This document shows, in pieces, positions 11,764-20,708 of a DNA stretch of 64,000 nt (positions are counted from its first letter, which is position 1; each line of letters begins with the position of its first letter). The notes under the pieces were generated by a model. That model saw only the letters and a program-made list of their open reading frames with translations. It did not search any database and was not told the origin of the DNA. Source of the stretch: Paenibacillus zeirhizosphaerae (lineage in GTDB: Bacteria > Bacillota > Bacilli > Paenibacillales > Paenibacillaceae); the NCBI RefSeq assembly GCF_030705605.1, contig NZ_JAPCKK010000005.1, forward strand, positions 21,583-85,582, read 5' to 3'. The position numbers and the translations under genes were made by a program.

Positions 11764-12693
11764 TCATCCCCTTACTTCAGACAGAATCTGTTCCGCTCCC
11801 TTGGCCTTCAGGCTTGCCGCAACTTGCTCTCCCAACTGCTGCGGGTCCTTTCCAGTCCGTGTATCTTTAAGAATTACCTTTCCATCCGGGGAGCCTACCA
11901 TCCCGGTCAGCCGGATCATCCCTGACTCCTCCAGCACAGCATGAGCTCCGATCGGAACCTGGCAGCCACCGTTCAATTCACCCAGGAAACACCGTTCCGC
12001 TGCCACCGTTGCTGCGGTGATTTCATCATTATATAAAGAAAGCAGATCCAGCAGCTCTTTGTCGTCCTCGCGGCATTCAATCCCGAGTGCCCCCTGCCCG
12101 ACCGCAGGCAGACAGACATCCTCCGCAATGTATTCCGTAATACGATCCTGCCAGCCCATCCGGTGGAGTCCGGCTGCGGCCAAGATGATCGCATCGAACC
12201 CTTCCGTTTCCAGCTTCTTAAGTCTTGAGTCGATATTACCACGTACCGGCTCAAGAACTATATCCGGGCGGAGCGCTTGCATCTGGCTTGAACGGCGCAG
12301 GCTGCTCGTGCCCACCTTCGCTCCATACGGGAGCTCCATTAACCCATTTCCCGACTTCGTTATGAGACAATCCCGGGGATCGACCCGGCGCGACACGGCT
12401 CCGTTCACTAATCCCTCCTGGAGCTCAGCAGGCATATCCTTCATACTGTGCACAGCCATGTCAATTTCCTTGTCGAGCATCGCCTGTTCAATTTCTTTCA
12501 CGAACAGTCCCTTGCCCCCCACCTTGGACAGGGTTACGTCCAGAATCCTGTCCCCTTTGGTCACAATTTTGCGGACTTCAAAGGTCATGTTCATTCCATG
12601 CCTTGCACAAAGTGCCTTTAAGTCCTCGATGACGTGTCCGGTTTGTGTAAGTGCCAGCGCACTCTGTCGGCTCCCCACCACGATCGTTCGCAT
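11764..12693 (-). CDS. hemC: Hydroxymethylbilane synthase (porphobilinogen deaminase)
   Basis: Polymerises four porphobilinogens to hydroxymethylbilane. The 309-aa protein shows the N-terminal [13 protein letters not shown], the VHSMKDMP block, the [10 protein letters not shown] arginine cluster and the dipyrromethane cofactor cysteine in [10 protein letters not shown]. Its stop is four bases from the next gene, and its start closely follows the precorrin-2 dehydrogenase stop. Confidence 0.97.
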   Translation of the reverse strand: MRTIVVGSRQSALALTQTGHVIEDLKALCARHGMNMTFEVRKIVTKGDRILDVTLSKVGGKGLFVKEIEQAMLDKEIDMAVHSMKDMPAELQEGLVNGAVSRRVDPRDCLITKSGNGLMELPYGAKVGTSSLRRSSQMQALRPDIVLEPVRGNIDSRLKKLETEGFDAIILAAAGLHRMGWQDRITEYIAEDVCLPAVGQGALGIECREDDKELLDLLSLYNDEITAATVAAERCFLGELNGGCQVPIGAHAVLEESGMIRLTGMVGSPDGKVILKDTRTGKDPQQLGEQVAASLKAKGAEQILSEVRG

Positions 12694-12695
12694 GT

Positions 12696-13346
12696 CTATT
12701 CCTCCCGATTCTCAGCGATCCATCTGTCCATCTCAAGCTCTGTCCAACCGTCAAACTCGCCGCTGCGAATTTGTTCCAGAACGCCGCTGCACGCCAGCCT
12801 TCTCAGTAGACGGGCCCTGACAAGCGGATCATGCACCCTGCTTTTGATGCGTTCTCTCATGTCATACATAAAGTCCAGATATGCTTCGTACTCTAATCCA
12901 AACGTCTCTTCCAGCTTTGTGGTTATTGCGACGGATACGGATGGCCCCGCCCCGGATGTCGAAACGCTCAGAACGAGTCTGCCCCGCCTTACAACGCCGG
13001 GTGTAATAAAGTCCCCTTTTTCCGAATGGTCTGCCACGTTTACCAGTATACCTCTACCACGCGCTTCTCGCATCACCGCATCATTCACTTCCAGATCATC
13101 CGTAGCCGCATATACAAGAAATGCTCCCTGTAGATCCCCCTCGTTATAAGGGCGTTTGATCCAGCGGAGCTGATTGTTGTCCAACATGACCTGCAGGCCA
13201 TCGGTTATGGAGGGGCTGATGACGGTAAGAGTGGCGCCACTGTGCAGCAGCCCCGCTGCCTTTCGTTCCGCTACCCGGCCGCCGCCGACGATACAGCAGC
13301 TTTTCCCCTCACACCGCAGCATAACAGGAATCAAATGCCGACTCAT
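12696..13346 (-). CDS. Precorrin-2 dehydrogenase / sirohydrochlorin ferrochelatase family
   Basis: Met8p/CysG-N-type enzyme that oxidises precorrin-2 to sirohydrochlorin for siroheme; ferrochelation may also occur. The 216-aa product has the Rossmann motif [18 protein letters not shown] and the [12 protein letters not shown] block. It lies inside the heme operon between hemX and hemC, so siroheme supply is likely coupled to heme supply. The ATG at 13346 has GGGGGAG at good spacing; an in-frame GTG at 13352 directly after the hemX stop is less likely. The usual Bacillus name for such a gene is ylnF or sirC. Confidence 0.9.
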   Translation of the reverse strand: MSRHLIPVMLRCEGKSCCIVGGGRVAERKAAGLLHSGATLTVISPSITDGLQVMLDNNQLRWIKRPYNEGDLQGAFLVYAATDDLEVNDAVMREARGRGILVNVADHSEKGDFITPGVVRRGRLVLSVSTSGAGPSVSVAITTKLEETFGLEYEAYLDFMYDMRERIKSRVHDPLVRARLLRRLACSGVLEQIRSGEFDGWTELEMDRWIAENREE

Positions 13347-13352
13347 GACCAC

Positions 13353-14180
13353 TTACTCCCCCGTCCATTGATGAAATGCGGACCATGAATTCGCAAGGAA
13401 ATTCATAATCAGAAAAGCATACCCTGCAAGCGCCCATTTGGCCATGACCACACCGGAATGCTGGTTGGAACGTTTGCTGACAAGATAGATGACATATACA
13501 CACATGGCCGCGGCTGTGGCTAATACCTTCAGATCAAACAGCAGCCCCCATCTTCCATCGGCGATAATTGATATTACGGCAACAAGCACGGAAACAGCCA
13601 GCAGCGGCGCCCCAATAAGCATCGCCATATGCATATAACGGTCCAGCACCTCAAGACTCGGTAGTCTGCGGGTCGTTTCGGTCCATTTCTTAGCTTTCAG
13701 TCTACGATGCAGAAACAGATACATCACGGAAAAAACCGCCGCTACCGTCAATGCTACAAAGCCCAAATTAGCAAGCACGATATGCAGAATCAGCAAACCG
13801 TGGACCGTCTGCCAGGTGGCCAGCGGATTATCAATTGGCTGGAACCACAGCTTATTCAGCACAATGACGCTGAAGCCGATCAGATTAAGGAGAAAGACGG
13901 TAAATTCCAGACGCGGGTATCGGCTCATAATCAACGAAGTGATGACAAGAATAAGGACAAATAAAAACAAAAAATCATAGGTGATCAGAAAAGGAAGATG
14001 CTGCTCCGTCCAAGTTCTAATTCCCATAAATACGAGCTGAAAAACCAGAACGACGACAAGAAGCCCTGTGCCTATCCGCTTGGCACTCGCATTGCGTCGA
14101 ATGCAATCCGAGAATACGAACAGTAGGCTCAGGGCGTAAGTATAGATCAAGGCGTCATAGACACCGCTGCCCGGCAGCAC
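13353..14180 (-). CDS. hemX: HemX, CcsA-like integral membrane protein
   Basis: A 275-aa membrane protein with about eight hydrophobic segments. It contains the tryptophan- and histidine-bearing region ATWQTVHGLLILHI and a C-terminal NFLANSWSAFHQW of the cytochrome c assembly family. B. subtilis HemX (276 aa) lowers HemA levels; the same role is inferred from the identical operon position after hemA. The start appears to be GTG (14180) with AGGTGAT upstream. Confidence 0.9.
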   Translation of the reverse strand: MLPGSGVYDALIYTYALSLLFVFSDCIRRNASAKRIGTGLLVVVLVFQLVFMGIRTWTEQHLPFLITYDFLFLFVLILVITSLIMSRYPRLEFTVFLLNLIGFSVIVLNKLWFQPIDNPLATWQTVHGLLILHIVLANLGFVALTVAAVFSVMYLFLHRRLKAKKWTETTRRLPSLEVLDRYMHMAMLIGAPLLAVSVLVAVISIIADGRWGLLFDLKVLATAAAMCVYVIYLVSKRSNQHSGVVMAKWALAGYAFLIMNFLANSWSAFHQWTGE

Positions 14181-14195
14181 AGCCGATCACCTGCC

Positions 14196-15590
14196 TCACA
14201 GACCGACCGGCGCATAAGACACCGGTATGGAATCGGATGATTTGGAGCCTCGCTTTGACGCAGCATCAGGTTTGCGTAAAGCCTGTTCATGGCTCTGTTC
14301 CACCTTCTGGGTTGCTTCCTCCAGCCGATCCTCCAGGGCGAAGATTTCGGAGAAGACCTCCAAAGCCTCGTTACCCTGTTTTTCCACGGCCATTTCCTTG
14401 ATTCGGTTAATCGGATCATGCACCATTTGGTTCAGCATGCTTTTGGTCAGCTTGCTGATGATTTTCCGCTGACGCTCGTCTAGATCAGGCAGCCTGTTGA
14501 ACAGACTGTTCAGCGTCTCTTCATGAATCGACGAAGCTTTCTCCTGCAGCGCGCGAATCACCGGGCGAACGCCCAAGGTTTTCAGCCATTGATAAAACTG
14601 CTCCATTTCCGCCTCAATCATGACTTCAATCTTGGCAGCTTCCGCACGGCGCATCTCCAGATTGCTTTCGACAATCCCTTCCAGATCGTCGATATCATAT
14701 AGAAATACATTGTCCACTTCACCAACGGTAGGATCGATATCCCTTGGCACAGCAATATCAATCATGAAGAGAGGTCGAGACTGACGACGCTTCATCTGTT
14801 GACGTACCGTTGCACTATCCAGCACATAGCTGTCGGCCCCCGTGGAGCTAATGACGATGTCTACATCGGCAAGCCGCTCAGCAGCCTGATCTATCGTACA
14901 TGGTGTGCCCTTGAATTTGGCCGCAAGCTCCTGCGCCTTCTGCAGGGTCCGGTTCGCGACAATGACCTCAGCCGCCCCGCCTGCGTACAAATGCTTCACG
15001 GTCAACTCGCTCATTTTGCCTGCGCCGAGAATCAGCACTTTCTTATCGGTAAACATTCCGAAGATTCGTTTACCCAACTCAACAGCCGCATAGCTTACGG
15101 ACACCGCGCTTTCACCAATCGATGTTTCGGAGTGCGCGCGTTTGCCCAGGGTAACCGCCTGTTTAAACAGCATATTGAACCACGTAGCGGTTGCTTTCTG
15201 CTCCTGAGCCTGCAGGAATGCCTGCTTGACCTGACCGAGAATCTGCGTCTCACCGATCACCATCGAATCCAAACCGCAGGCAACCCGGAAGAGATGTCGG
15301 ACAGCCTGTTCATCTTCATAGATATATAAATGCTGCGTGAAATCATCCCTGGAAATACCGAACCACTGTTCCATGAAATTCCGTATATGAAATCCGCACA
15401 TATGCAGACGGTCTACAACAACATAAATTTCGGTTCTATTGCAGGTTGCGACGATAACGCCTTCCAACACACTCTTGGTTAGCCTTAGATGCTCCAGCGC
15501 CTCCGGCAAATCCTGTTCAGCAAATGTAAAACGTTCACGGACTTCCACCGGAGCCGTACGATAGTTTAACCCTACAACAAGGATGTGCAT
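14196..15590 (-). CDS. hemA: Glutamyl-tRNA reductase
   Basis: NADPH-dependent reduction of glutamyl-tRNA to glutamate-1-semialdehyde, the committed step of heme synthesis. The 464-aa protein has the nucleophilic cysteine in ATCNRTEIYVV, the GLDSMVIGETQILGQVK block, the NADPH-binding VLILGAGKMSELTVKHL, and a C-terminal helical dimerisation domain. AGGTGAAC precedes the ATG. It is the first gene of the heme operon and the likely control point through HemX and heme. Confidence 0.97.
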   Translation of the reverse strand: MHILVVGLNYRTAPVEVRERFTFAEQDLPEALEHLRLTKSVLEGVIVATCNRTEIYVVVDRLHMCGFHIRNFMEQWFGISRDDFTQHLYIYEDEQAVRHLFRVACGLDSMVIGETQILGQVKQAFLQAQEQKATATWFNMLFKQAVTLGKRAHSETSIGESAVSVSYAAVELGKRIFGMFTDKKVLILGAGKMSELTVKHLYAGGAAEVIVANRTLQKAQELAAKFKGTPCTIDQAAERLADVDIVISSTGADSYVLDSATVRQQMKRRQSRPLFMIDIAVPRDIDPTVGEVDNVFLYDIDDLEGIVESNLEMRRAEAAKIEVMIEAEMEQFYQWLKTLGVRPVIRALQEKASSIHEETLNSLFNRLPDLDERQRKIISKLTKSMLNQMVHDPINRIKEMAVEKQGNEALEVFSEIFALEDRLEEATQKVEQSHEQALRKPDAASKRGSKSSDSIPVSYAPVGL

Positions 15591-15655
15591 TGCAAGTTCA
15601 CCTGCCTTCTAATCCTTAAATAAATACATCCTATATCCTGCTTCAAACTATGTTA

Positions 15656-15661
15656 ATTATA
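15656..15661 (-). promoter_or_regulatory. Candidate -10 element for the hem operon
   Basis: A perfect TATAAT on the minus strand lies about 66 bases upstream of hemA. No good -35 is found at 16-18 bases; TTGTAC lies only 14 bases away. No clear PerR palindrome was seen. Confidence 0.4.
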
Positions 15662-15797
15662 TCACAGAGAGTCCGGTACAAAGGATATTTAATATGAAAT
15701 CTTTATGAAGATCCTGTCTGTCTATGTAGTGTAAACATGCCCTTCGCTTGCTATCCCTGAATTTTCTTATTCGTCCGAGAATAACAATCCCTGGAAC

Positions 15798-15848
15798 AAA
15801 AATCTTTAGAATAAAAATCTTTAGAATAAAAATCTTTAGAATAAAAAT
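15798..15848. repeat. 15-bp tandem repeat, three copies plus a partial
   Basis: The unit AAAAATCTTTAGAAT is repeated exactly three times and followed by six further bases of the unit. It lies in the hemA-speD intergenic region, next to the speD terminator T-run. Confidence 0.95.
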
Positions 15849-15873
15849 AACCATGGATACTCTCCATGGTTAT
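15843..15873 (-). terminator. Terminator of speD
   Basis: An eleven-base perfect stem (ATAACCATGGA) with a five-base loop is followed on the minus strand by a T-rich run. It lies 26 bases after the speD stop. Confidence 0.85.
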
Positions 15874-15898
15874 TGTATATACATATTACAATTTCAGG

Positions 15899-16297
15899 CT
15901 ACACCAATTCAGCATGCTTCATTTCCGGCGTTTCGACCTTCAGTTCCCCGAGTCCACGAACCAGTTTCTTCGCATAAGTCTTTTCCGGTTTCAATACGGA
16001 TACCAGGTAATCAATGGCCAGCTGTGGATCCACTGTCTCACCGCAAGTATAACAATCAATCGCCGCAAAGCCTCTCTCAGGATACGTGTGAATCGAGAGG
16101 TGACTCTCCGACAGCAGTACAAGAACTGTCGCTCCCTGTGGTTCAAATTGCTTCGATTGTACGGACATTACGGTTGCTCCACAAGCTTCGGCAGCCTCTA
16201 CCAATTGTGCTTGCAAAAATTCCGCATCGTTCAGCAAATCAAAGCTGACTCCCCAAGTATCAACAGCAACGTGTCTTCCGAAAGTTGAATATTCCAT
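15899..16297 (-). CDS. speD: S-adenosylmethionine decarboxylase proenzyme
   Basis: Pyruvoyl enzyme supplying decarboxylated SAM for spermidine synthesis. The 132-aa product has the self-cleavage motif SESHLSIHTYPE, in which the serine becomes the pyruvoyl group, and the CYTCGE block. The ATG at 16297 follows AGGAAGGGGG; an in-frame ATG at 16345 adds 16 unsupported residues. It appears monocistronic, with its own terminator. Confidence 0.95.
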   Translation of the reverse strand: MEYSTFGRHVAVDTWGVSFDLLNDAEFLQAQLVEAAEACGATVMSVQSKQFEPQGATVLVLLSESHLSIHTYPERGFAAIDCYTCGETVDPQLAIDYLVSVLKPEKTYAKKLVRGLGELKVETPEMKHAELV

Positions 16298-16570
16298 CTT
16301 TCGGTTCCCCCTTCCTAGGAATAAAATGTTTGAAAAAAATTTCATCCGCTAGGACCTACGTCATTCACTTCCCGAGGGAATAATCTCTCGCAACATTCAA
16401 TGTCCTGAGTGAATCCTGGTTCCTATATTCGTTTTCAACGAGATTAAAAATAACATCTATAGGGAGCAAATGCAATAGTTTTTCGAAAAGTTTACATATT
16501 TAAATTTTTCGCCTGCGCCGTGACCAGACAAGCCTGTAAATAAACATGCAGAATCATAATAAAATATACA
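16298..16570. other. Intergenic region upstream of speD
   Basis: I see no gene here. It should hold the speD promoter; a weak candidate is TTGCAT then 17 bases then TATTTT on the minus strand in the AT-rich 16430-16480 stretch. The leader would be long, about 130-150 nt. Confidence 0.4.
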
Positions 16571-16602
16571 AAAAAGCTTCCCTTCTCAGAAGGAAAGCTT
16601 CT
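16568..16602 (-). terminator. Terminator of the 195-aa hypothetical gene
   Basis: AAGCTTTCCTTCT / AGAAGGGAAGCTT stem with one mismatch, followed on the minus strand by six T residues, just after the stop at 16626. Confidence 0.85.
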
Positions 16603-16625
16603 TGCTGTTGCAAATCAGATACAGC

Positions 16626-17213
16626 TTATGCCTCAAGCGTAAACAGGATATTGCTCAGACTGCGGAGCCGCTGATCAATATCCCCGATCCGTTTCTTGTC
16701 ACGAATCCGAATACGCTGATCCAATAAATCGTTAATTTCGTTGTATACTCTGCTGATCTCACGTTCAACATCACGTGCCAGGAATTTGTGCTGCAGCTCC
16801 TGCACCGTATTTTTATACTCGAATACCAGCCGACAGCCGCCGTCCGTCTTTTCCACAATTCTGCGGACAGAGCCCTGATTATAGGTATAAATCATTGTAA
16901 ATCCATGATACACCCGGTTTACGATACCTTCGCCCTTAAAGCGCAGAAACAGCTTTCTGATCATATTCGTCAAAGGCTGATTAACCAAGCGGCAAGTTAA
17001 TTCACAGACATACATGCCTTTTCTCCGGTCAAAAGGCAAATGAACTTCTTCTCCCGTAACATCCTCCAGCACAATTTCATGTCCTCCATTGTCCAGCACT
17101 TTAATTCGACTGTGAACAAGGGGGTCTTCCGCTGCACGCAAAAATTGGTTCATTTGAACTTCCGACAATGTCAAAGTGGCGTTAACATACTCTGTGGCTA
17201 ACCGCTGAGCCAT
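16626..17213 (-). CDS. Conserved hypothetical protein, 195 aa
   Basis: I do not recognise a family. The soluble protein has no signal peptide or membrane segment. The N-terminal half is mixed alpha/beta with charged strands; the C-terminal third (LQHKFLARDVEREISRVYNEINDLLDQRIRIRDKKRIGDIDQRL) looks like a long helix or coiled coil rich in Arg and Asp. GAGGAG lies seven bases before the ATG at 17213; the longer frame to 17300 lacks support. It is monocistronic, between speD and ysxC, with its own terminator. Confidence 0.8.
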   Translation of the reverse strand: MAQRLATEYVNATLTLSEVQMNQFLRAAEDPLVHSRIKVLDNGGHEIVLEDVTGEEVHLPFDRRKGMYVCELTCRLVNQPLTNMIRKLFLRFKGEGIVNRVYHGFTMIYTYNQGSVRRIVEKTDGGCRLVFEYKNTVQELQHKFLARDVEREISRVYNEINDLLDQRIRIRDKKRIGDIDQRLRSLSNILFTLEA

Positions 17214-17544
17214 AAAAATCTCCTCAATTCTTTCCTGAAAGTTTATTCGACTCCCCATGCCACTGGGGCGCGAATGCTCTTCAGGCCGACTGCCGCACAC
17301 CCTGCGGGTTCATACGGCGATGTACGCTTTTCAGCTATACATGAATATTATACACCATCCCCCCGTCTCTTTTCCTTATTCTCCAATTATGAAATAACTG
17401 CAAAAATGAGAATAAACCGCAATGAACCGCTATTCATCCCTGCATTTTCATCGGATGCTCACTTTCACGCCATAATTTTGCCAAAATCCTTCGCCTTTTA
17501 ACATTCAGGACAAAAAGATCAGGCCGCCAACGGGTAACATCTAC
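17214..17544. other. Intergenic region between the ysxC terminator and the hypothetical gene
   Basis: No gene is supported. A TATAAT on the minus strand (17352-17347) about 135 bases upstream of the 195-aa gene may be its -10 box; I found no matching -35. Confidence 0.4.
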
Positions 17545-17574
17545 GAAAAAAAGAAGCGCCCGGTGGGCGCTTCT
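17545..17574 (-). terminator. Terminator of lonA-ysxC
   Basis: A perfect ten-base GC-rich stem (AGAAGCGCCC) with a three-base loop and a seven-T tail on the minus strand. It overlaps the ysxC stop codon by one base. Confidence 0.92.
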
Positions 17575-18194
17575 CACTCCTGATTCGCAGCTTCATTCAA
17601 TTCTTGTCCTACCCCCGTGTATCGGGAGATGACTGTCCATAATTCTTCTCTGCCCAAGCCTTCCTCAGATGAAAACGGGATAAATAAGTCACCAGAGCCG
17701 ATGCCCAACTCCTGCTTAATCACCTTGATATGCTTCTCTCTGCGAGTACGCGGAATTTTGTCCGCTTTGGTGCCGACAACGCATAAAGGCAAATTGTAAT
17801 GCTTCAGCCACTCATGCATCATCAGATCGTCCTTGGAAGGCGGATGGCGGAGATCCACCATCTGCAGCACCAGCTTCAATGGCTCACGCTGTGTAAGATA
17901 GGTTTCAATCATCTCACCGAATGCCTGCCGCAATGATTTGGACACCTTCGCAAACCCGTAACCCGGAAAATCGACAAAGTACAGGTCGTCGTTGATACGG
18001 TAGTAGTTAAGCTGTTGTGTTTTACCCGGCGTGGAACTCGTCCTGGCCAAATTTTTGCGGTTAATCATCCTGTTAATCAAGGAGGATTTGCCCACGTTGG
18101 AGCGGCCTGCCAAAGCTACCTCCGGCAAGCCGTCAGCAGGATATTGCTCCGGCCGGACAGCACTGATTATAAATTCGGATTTTGTTACCTTCAT
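17574..18194 (-). CDS. ysxC: Ribosome biogenesis GTP-binding protein YsxC/EngB
   Basis: Essential GTPase for 50S subunit assembly. The 206-aa protein has G1 [10 protein letters not shown]3 [11 protein letters not shown] and G4 GTKADKIPR. The start at 18194 gives a length close to the 195-aa B. subtilis protein; an upstream in-frame ATG at 18242 overlaps lonA and is disfavoured. It follows lonA by 16 bases, as in B. subtilis. Confidence 0.96.
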   Translation of the reverse strand: MKVTKSEFIISAVRPEQYPADGLPEVALAGRSNVGKSSLINRMINRKNLARTSSTPGKTQQLNYYRINDDLYFVDFPGYGFAKVSKSLRQAFGEMIETYLTQREPLKLVLQMVDLRHPPSKDDLMMHEWLKHYNLPLCVVGTKADKIPRTRREKHIKVIKQELGIGSGDLFIPFSSEEGLGREELWTVISRYTGVGQELNEAANQE

Positions 18195-18210
18195 GTCTAC
18201 CGTTTCCTCT

Positions 18211-20547
18211 CTATTGCAACCCGGTCTGCTCCACCAGCGCATGCTGCAGCACTTGATCCATATGCGCTACAGGCACAAATTCAACTTCTTCCTTGATGCT
18301 GTCGGGAATGTCCCGCAGGTCGCGTTCATTGTCCTTGGGGAGCAGTATTTTTTTGTAGCCCGCACGGTGTGCGGCCAGTGACTTTTCCTTAAGCCCGCCG
18401 ATAGGCAGCACTCTTCCCCGCAAAGTGATTTCTCCGGTCATCGCAACGCTTTTGGATACATGACGGTTGGTCAGAGCTGATACAAGCGCAGTTGCGATCG
18501 TAATCCCGGCTGAAGGTCCGTCTTTGGGGATTGCTCCTTCAGGAATATGAATGTGTATATCGTTCTTCTCATAAAAATCAGGCTTGATGCCAAGCTCGCC
18601 CGCTTTCGAACGGGTGTAGCTGAAAGCCGCTTGTGCAGATTCCTTCATCACGTCACCCAGCTTGCCGGTCAGGATCAGCTTGCCCGTCCCCGGTACAACC
18701 GTAACTTCGATCGTCAGCGTTTCACCGCCAACCTCCGTCCATGCCAGACCCGTAACGGTTCCAACCTGATCCTCCAGCTCCGCAATGCCATAGCGGAATC
18801 GCGGAATGCCGAGGAAATCCTTCAAGTTATCCGGAGTGATCACAATCCGTTCCGTGATGCCGGACACAACCGATTTGGCGGCCTTGCGGCAAAGCGAAGC
18901 CATCTGCTGTTCCAGATTACGCACTCCGGACTCACGGGTATACTCACGAATTACTTTAAGCAGCGTGTCTTCCTCTACTGTGATCTGTTCGTCTGTCAGA
19001 CCATGCTCCCGCTTTTGCTTTGGCAGAAGGTAACGTCCGGCAATCTGGAGCTTCTCCAGCTCCGTATACCCCGGAATATTCAGCAGCTCCATCCGGTCCA
19101 GCAGCGGGCGCGGGATGTTGTGAATCGCGTTCGCCGTGGTGACAAACATCACGTTGGACAAATCGAACGGCAGCTCCACAAAATGGTCGCTGAACGTATT
19201 GTTTTGCTCCGGATCAAGCACCTCCAGCAGGGCCGCAGAAGGATCCCCACGAAAATCGGATGCCATTTTATCAATTTCATCCAGCAGAAAGACAGGATTG
19301 GCCGTTCCTGCCGTTTTCATGCCCTGGATGATCCGACCTGGCATGGCTCCAACATAGGTACGTCTGTGCCCACGGATTTCCGCTTCATCACGGACGCCCC
19401 CTAAGGATATACGGACAAACTCACGTCCCAGCGCTTTGGCAATGGACCGCACCAACGATGTCTTGCCCACACCCGGTGGCCCGACCAGACAAAGAATAGG
19501 GCCCTTCATCGTTTTCACAAGCTTGCGCACGGCCAAATACTCCAGCACCCGCTCCTTCGGCTTCTCCAGACCGTAATGGTCTGCGTCCAGAATTTCTTCA
19601 GCCTTGGCTATATCCAGATCGTCGTCCGTCGCGTTGCTCCATGGCAGACTGAGCAGCCAATCCAGATAGTTGCGAATGACTCCGCCTTCCGCCGAGCTCG
19701 CAGGCGTTTTTTCCAGACGGTCAATCTCTTTTTCAATCTTCTCCCGTACCTTATCCGGAAGAATAAGCCCTTCCATCTGGCTGCGCAGCTCCTCGACTTC
19801 CCCGGTCCGGCCTTCCTTCTCGCCCAATTCCTTTTGAATCGCCTTCATTTGCTCGCGCAGATAGTATTCCTTCTGAGTCTTCTCCATTTGCTTTTTGACC
19901 CGCTGATTAATCTTGCGCTCCAGCTCGAGCACCTCGCGCTCGTTGTTCAGAATATCAAGGAGCTTTTCGAGCCGTTTGCGAATATCAACGGTTTCTAGAA
20001 TCTCCTGCTTATCTTTGATTTTAAGGGAAAGATGGCTGGTGATCACATCGGCCAATCTCCCAGGCTCCTCAATATCAGATACTGCGGCAAGTGTCTCGGG
20101 CGTTACCTTTTTGGACAGATTGATATAGTTCTCGAACTGATTCAGAACGGTCCGCATCAGTGCGTCCGTCTCCGGATGCATGGTATCGTCTTCAGGCAGC
20201 TCACGGGCATGAACTTCGTAGTACTCCTCATTGTCCGTGTACTGAATAATTTCAGCCCTTTCGAGTCCCTCGACGAGCACACGAATTGTACCGTTAGGCA
20301 GTTTCAGCATCTGTCGCACTTTGGCAACTGTGCCGATTCTGAATATATCCTCTTGTGTAGGCTCCTCAATGTTCACTTCTGATTGGGAACATAGAAGAAT
20401 CAGATTGTCTTCAACCATCGCTTTTTCCAAAGCCTTGACCGATTTGTCCCGGCCCACATCGAGATGCAGAACCATACTCGGGTAGACAAGAAGTCCTCTT
20501 AAAGGCAGTAAAGGAAAACGACGGCCTTTCGTTTTACTTGGTCCCAT
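18211..20547 (-). CDS. lon: ATP-dependent protease LonA
   Basis: Cytoplasmic AAA+ serine protease degrading misfolded and regulatory proteins. The 778-aa product has an N-terminal substrate domain (about 1-200), a coiled coil ([21 protein letters not shown] segment), Walker [10 protein letters not shown], Walker [11 protein letters not shown] and the catalytic serine in KDGPSAG with the downstream lysine in [17 protein letters not shown] precedes the ATG. It is co-transcribed with ysxC. Confidence 0.98.
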   Translation of the reverse strand: MGPSKTKGRRFPLLPLRGLLVYPSMVLHLDVGRDKSVKALEKAMVEDNLILLCSQSEVNIEEPTQEDIFRIGTVAKVRQMLKLPNGTIRVLVEGLERAEIIQYTDNEEYYEVHARELPEDDTMHPETDALMRTVLNQFENYINLSKKVTPETLAAVSDIEEPGRLADVITSHLSLKIKDKQEILETVDIRKRLEKLLDILNNEREVLELERKINQRVKKQMEKTQKEYYLREQMKAIQKELGEKEGRTGEVEELRSQMEGLILPDKVREKIEKEIDRLEKTPASSAEGGVIRNYLDWLLSLPWSNATDDDLDIAKAEEILDADHYGLEKPKERVLEYLAVRKLVKTMKGPILCLVGPPGVGKTSLVRSIAKALGREFVRISLGGVRDEAEIRGHRRTYVGAMPGRIIQGMKTAGTANPVFLLDEIDKMASDFRGDPSAALLEVLDPEQNNTFSDHFVELPFDLSNVMFVTTANAIHNIPRPLLDRMELLNIPGYTELEKLQIAGRYLLPKQKREHGLTDEQITVEEDTLLKVIREYTRESGVRNLEQQMASLCRKAAKSVVSGITERIVITPDNLKDFLGIPRFRYGIAELEDQVGTVTGLAWTEVGGETLTIEVTVVPGTGKLILTGKLGDVMKESAQAAFSYTRSKAGELGIKPDFYEKNDIHIHIPEGAIPKDGPSAGITIATALVSALTNRHVSKSVAMTGEITLRGRVLPIGGLKEKSLAAHRAGYKKILLPKDNERDLRDIPDSIKEEVEFVPVAHMDQVLQHALVEQTGLQ

Positions 20548-20708
20548 CGCTTTCGCACCTCCAATGGTTCACAGGTTCAGCAAGTTGCATGCACCGGTTA
20601 TAATATAGCGGTTATGCTTTGCACAGCTTACTCTGATAAGGATAGTTCATATTTTATCAAATGTTCCATGGAAAAACCAATGAAGGTGCTTTCTTCCGCA
20701 AACCAGCT

